From the NCBI GenBank assembly GCA_027604705.1, contig JADHYV010000053.1, positions 67,344 through 131,343 on the forward strand: DNA of 64,000 bases, given 5' to 3'. The translations under genes and the position numbers were made by a program. This DNA comes from Allomyces arbusculus. Its lineage: Eukaryota > Blastocladiomycota > Blastocladiomycetes > Blastocladiales > Blastocladiaceae. Positions 63,734-64,000 of the stretch are shown here, one piece after another (position 1 is the first letter of the stretch; every line of letters begins with the position of its first letter). The notes beneath the pieces are model-generated. The model saw nothing but the letters and a program-made list of their open reading frames with translations, was not told where the DNA came from and did not search any database.

Positions 63734-64000
63734 CTACAGGGAGTTGCGCAGCGCATCACCCTCGGCGCGCCAGCTGCCGAGAAACAGGTGCCGGATCAGC
63801 GCGCCCGGACTATTGCGATCCCCAACAATCCCCGGCCGGTTGGACCCAGGTTGCGGCTGGCCCGGCGAGAACGCGACAATTGGCAACAAGATCGCATCGC
63901 CAAACCGCCGCGGTTCCGACAGGTAGTGCAGGTCCTCGAACGCCGCCTGGTACTTGCCCGCGCGCCACGCAGCCAAAATCACGTCGGTGAAGACGCCCGG
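63734..64000 (-). CDS. 3' end of an unidentified gene (cut by window edge)
   Basis: The frame is open from the window edge to the stop at 63734-63736: 88 codons, so the product is at least that long, N-terminus missing. Visible sequence includes DVILAAWRAGKYQAAFEDLH, YLSEPRRFGDAILLPIVAFS and LIRHLFLGSWRAEGDALRNS. It reads as a folded, soluble C-terminus, without low complexity or membrane helices. I do not recognise the family. It converges on FES1 with a gap of 149 bp. Confidence 0.55.
   Translation of the reverse strand, partial: PGVFTDVILAAWRAGKYQAAFEDLHYLSEPRRFGDAILLPIVAFSPGQPQPGSNRPGIVGDRNSPGALIRHLFLGSWRAEGDALRNSL

Overview
The window looks like nuclear DNA of a GC-rich fungus with compact genes. 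Evidence seen directly: short spliceosomal introns (about 45-150 nt) with donors such as GTGCGT, GTACGT and GTTCGT, intergenic gaps mostly of 150-900 bp, and a fungal gene complement (velvet regulator, Kre9/GPI-type cell-wall protein, Fes1, Clp1, Arb1, Las1, Gaa1). The combination of a dynactin p62 gene, a velvet gene and unfamiliar multi-pass membrane families suggests an early-diverging zoosporic lineage such as Blastocladiomycota or Chytridiomycota. That placement is inference. I recognised no rRNA, tRNA, CRISPR array or intact transposon.

Layout. 0.5-4.3 kb: two tandem minus-strand MFS (DHA1-type) transporters. The first is intact (5 exons) and the second is decayed, yet they share a 232-bp nearly identical patch. 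5.2-9.0 kb: a DENN-domain Rab-GEF-like gene. 9.0-10.8 kb: mostly empty, with one weak lectin-like exon. 10.8-15.0 kb: a divergent pair of mitochondrial genes, aspartyl-tRNA synthetase and TAM41. 17.8-20.3 kb: a large bHLH transcription factor after a 2.8-kb gene-free stretch. 20.7-24.1 kb: V-ATPase subunit D and, divergently, CLP1. 24.6-29.8 kb: a head-to-tail array of three intronless genes for seven-helix proteins of a family I do not recognise. 30.5-33.1 kb: a GPI-anchored Ser/Thr-rich protein facing a glyoxalase II. 34.5-36.8 kb: a four-helix membrane protein with a long acidic tail. 37.6-39.5 kb: ABC-F ATPase ARB1. 40.5-44.2 kb: a velvet (VelB-like) gene converging on a PKA catalytic subunit. 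44.8-48.6 kb: a multi-exon gene of unknown function, then GPI transamidase subunit GAA1. 49.1-54.3 kb: a small coiled-coil protein, the LAS1 pre-rRNA nuclease and dynactin p62. 54.6-61.9 kb: one three-exon gene for a protein of about 2,400 residues (TPR, helical, polyQ, acidic). 62.5-63.6 kb: FES1. 63.7 kb to the end: the 3' part of an unidentified minus-strand gene.

Most genes are housekeeping: translation, mRNA 3' processing, rRNA maturation, vesicle traffic, dynein transport, proton pumping, GPI anchoring and methylglyoxal removal. They form no operon. The less ordinary content is the seven-helix array, the MFS pair with apparent gene conversion, the ARB1 D-loop change, two introns without stop codons, and the giant polyQ/acidic protein. 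All exon joins were made by eye from splice motifs, reading frame and family similarity. Joins described as frame-consistent give an open frame of exactly divisible length, but none has transcript support.
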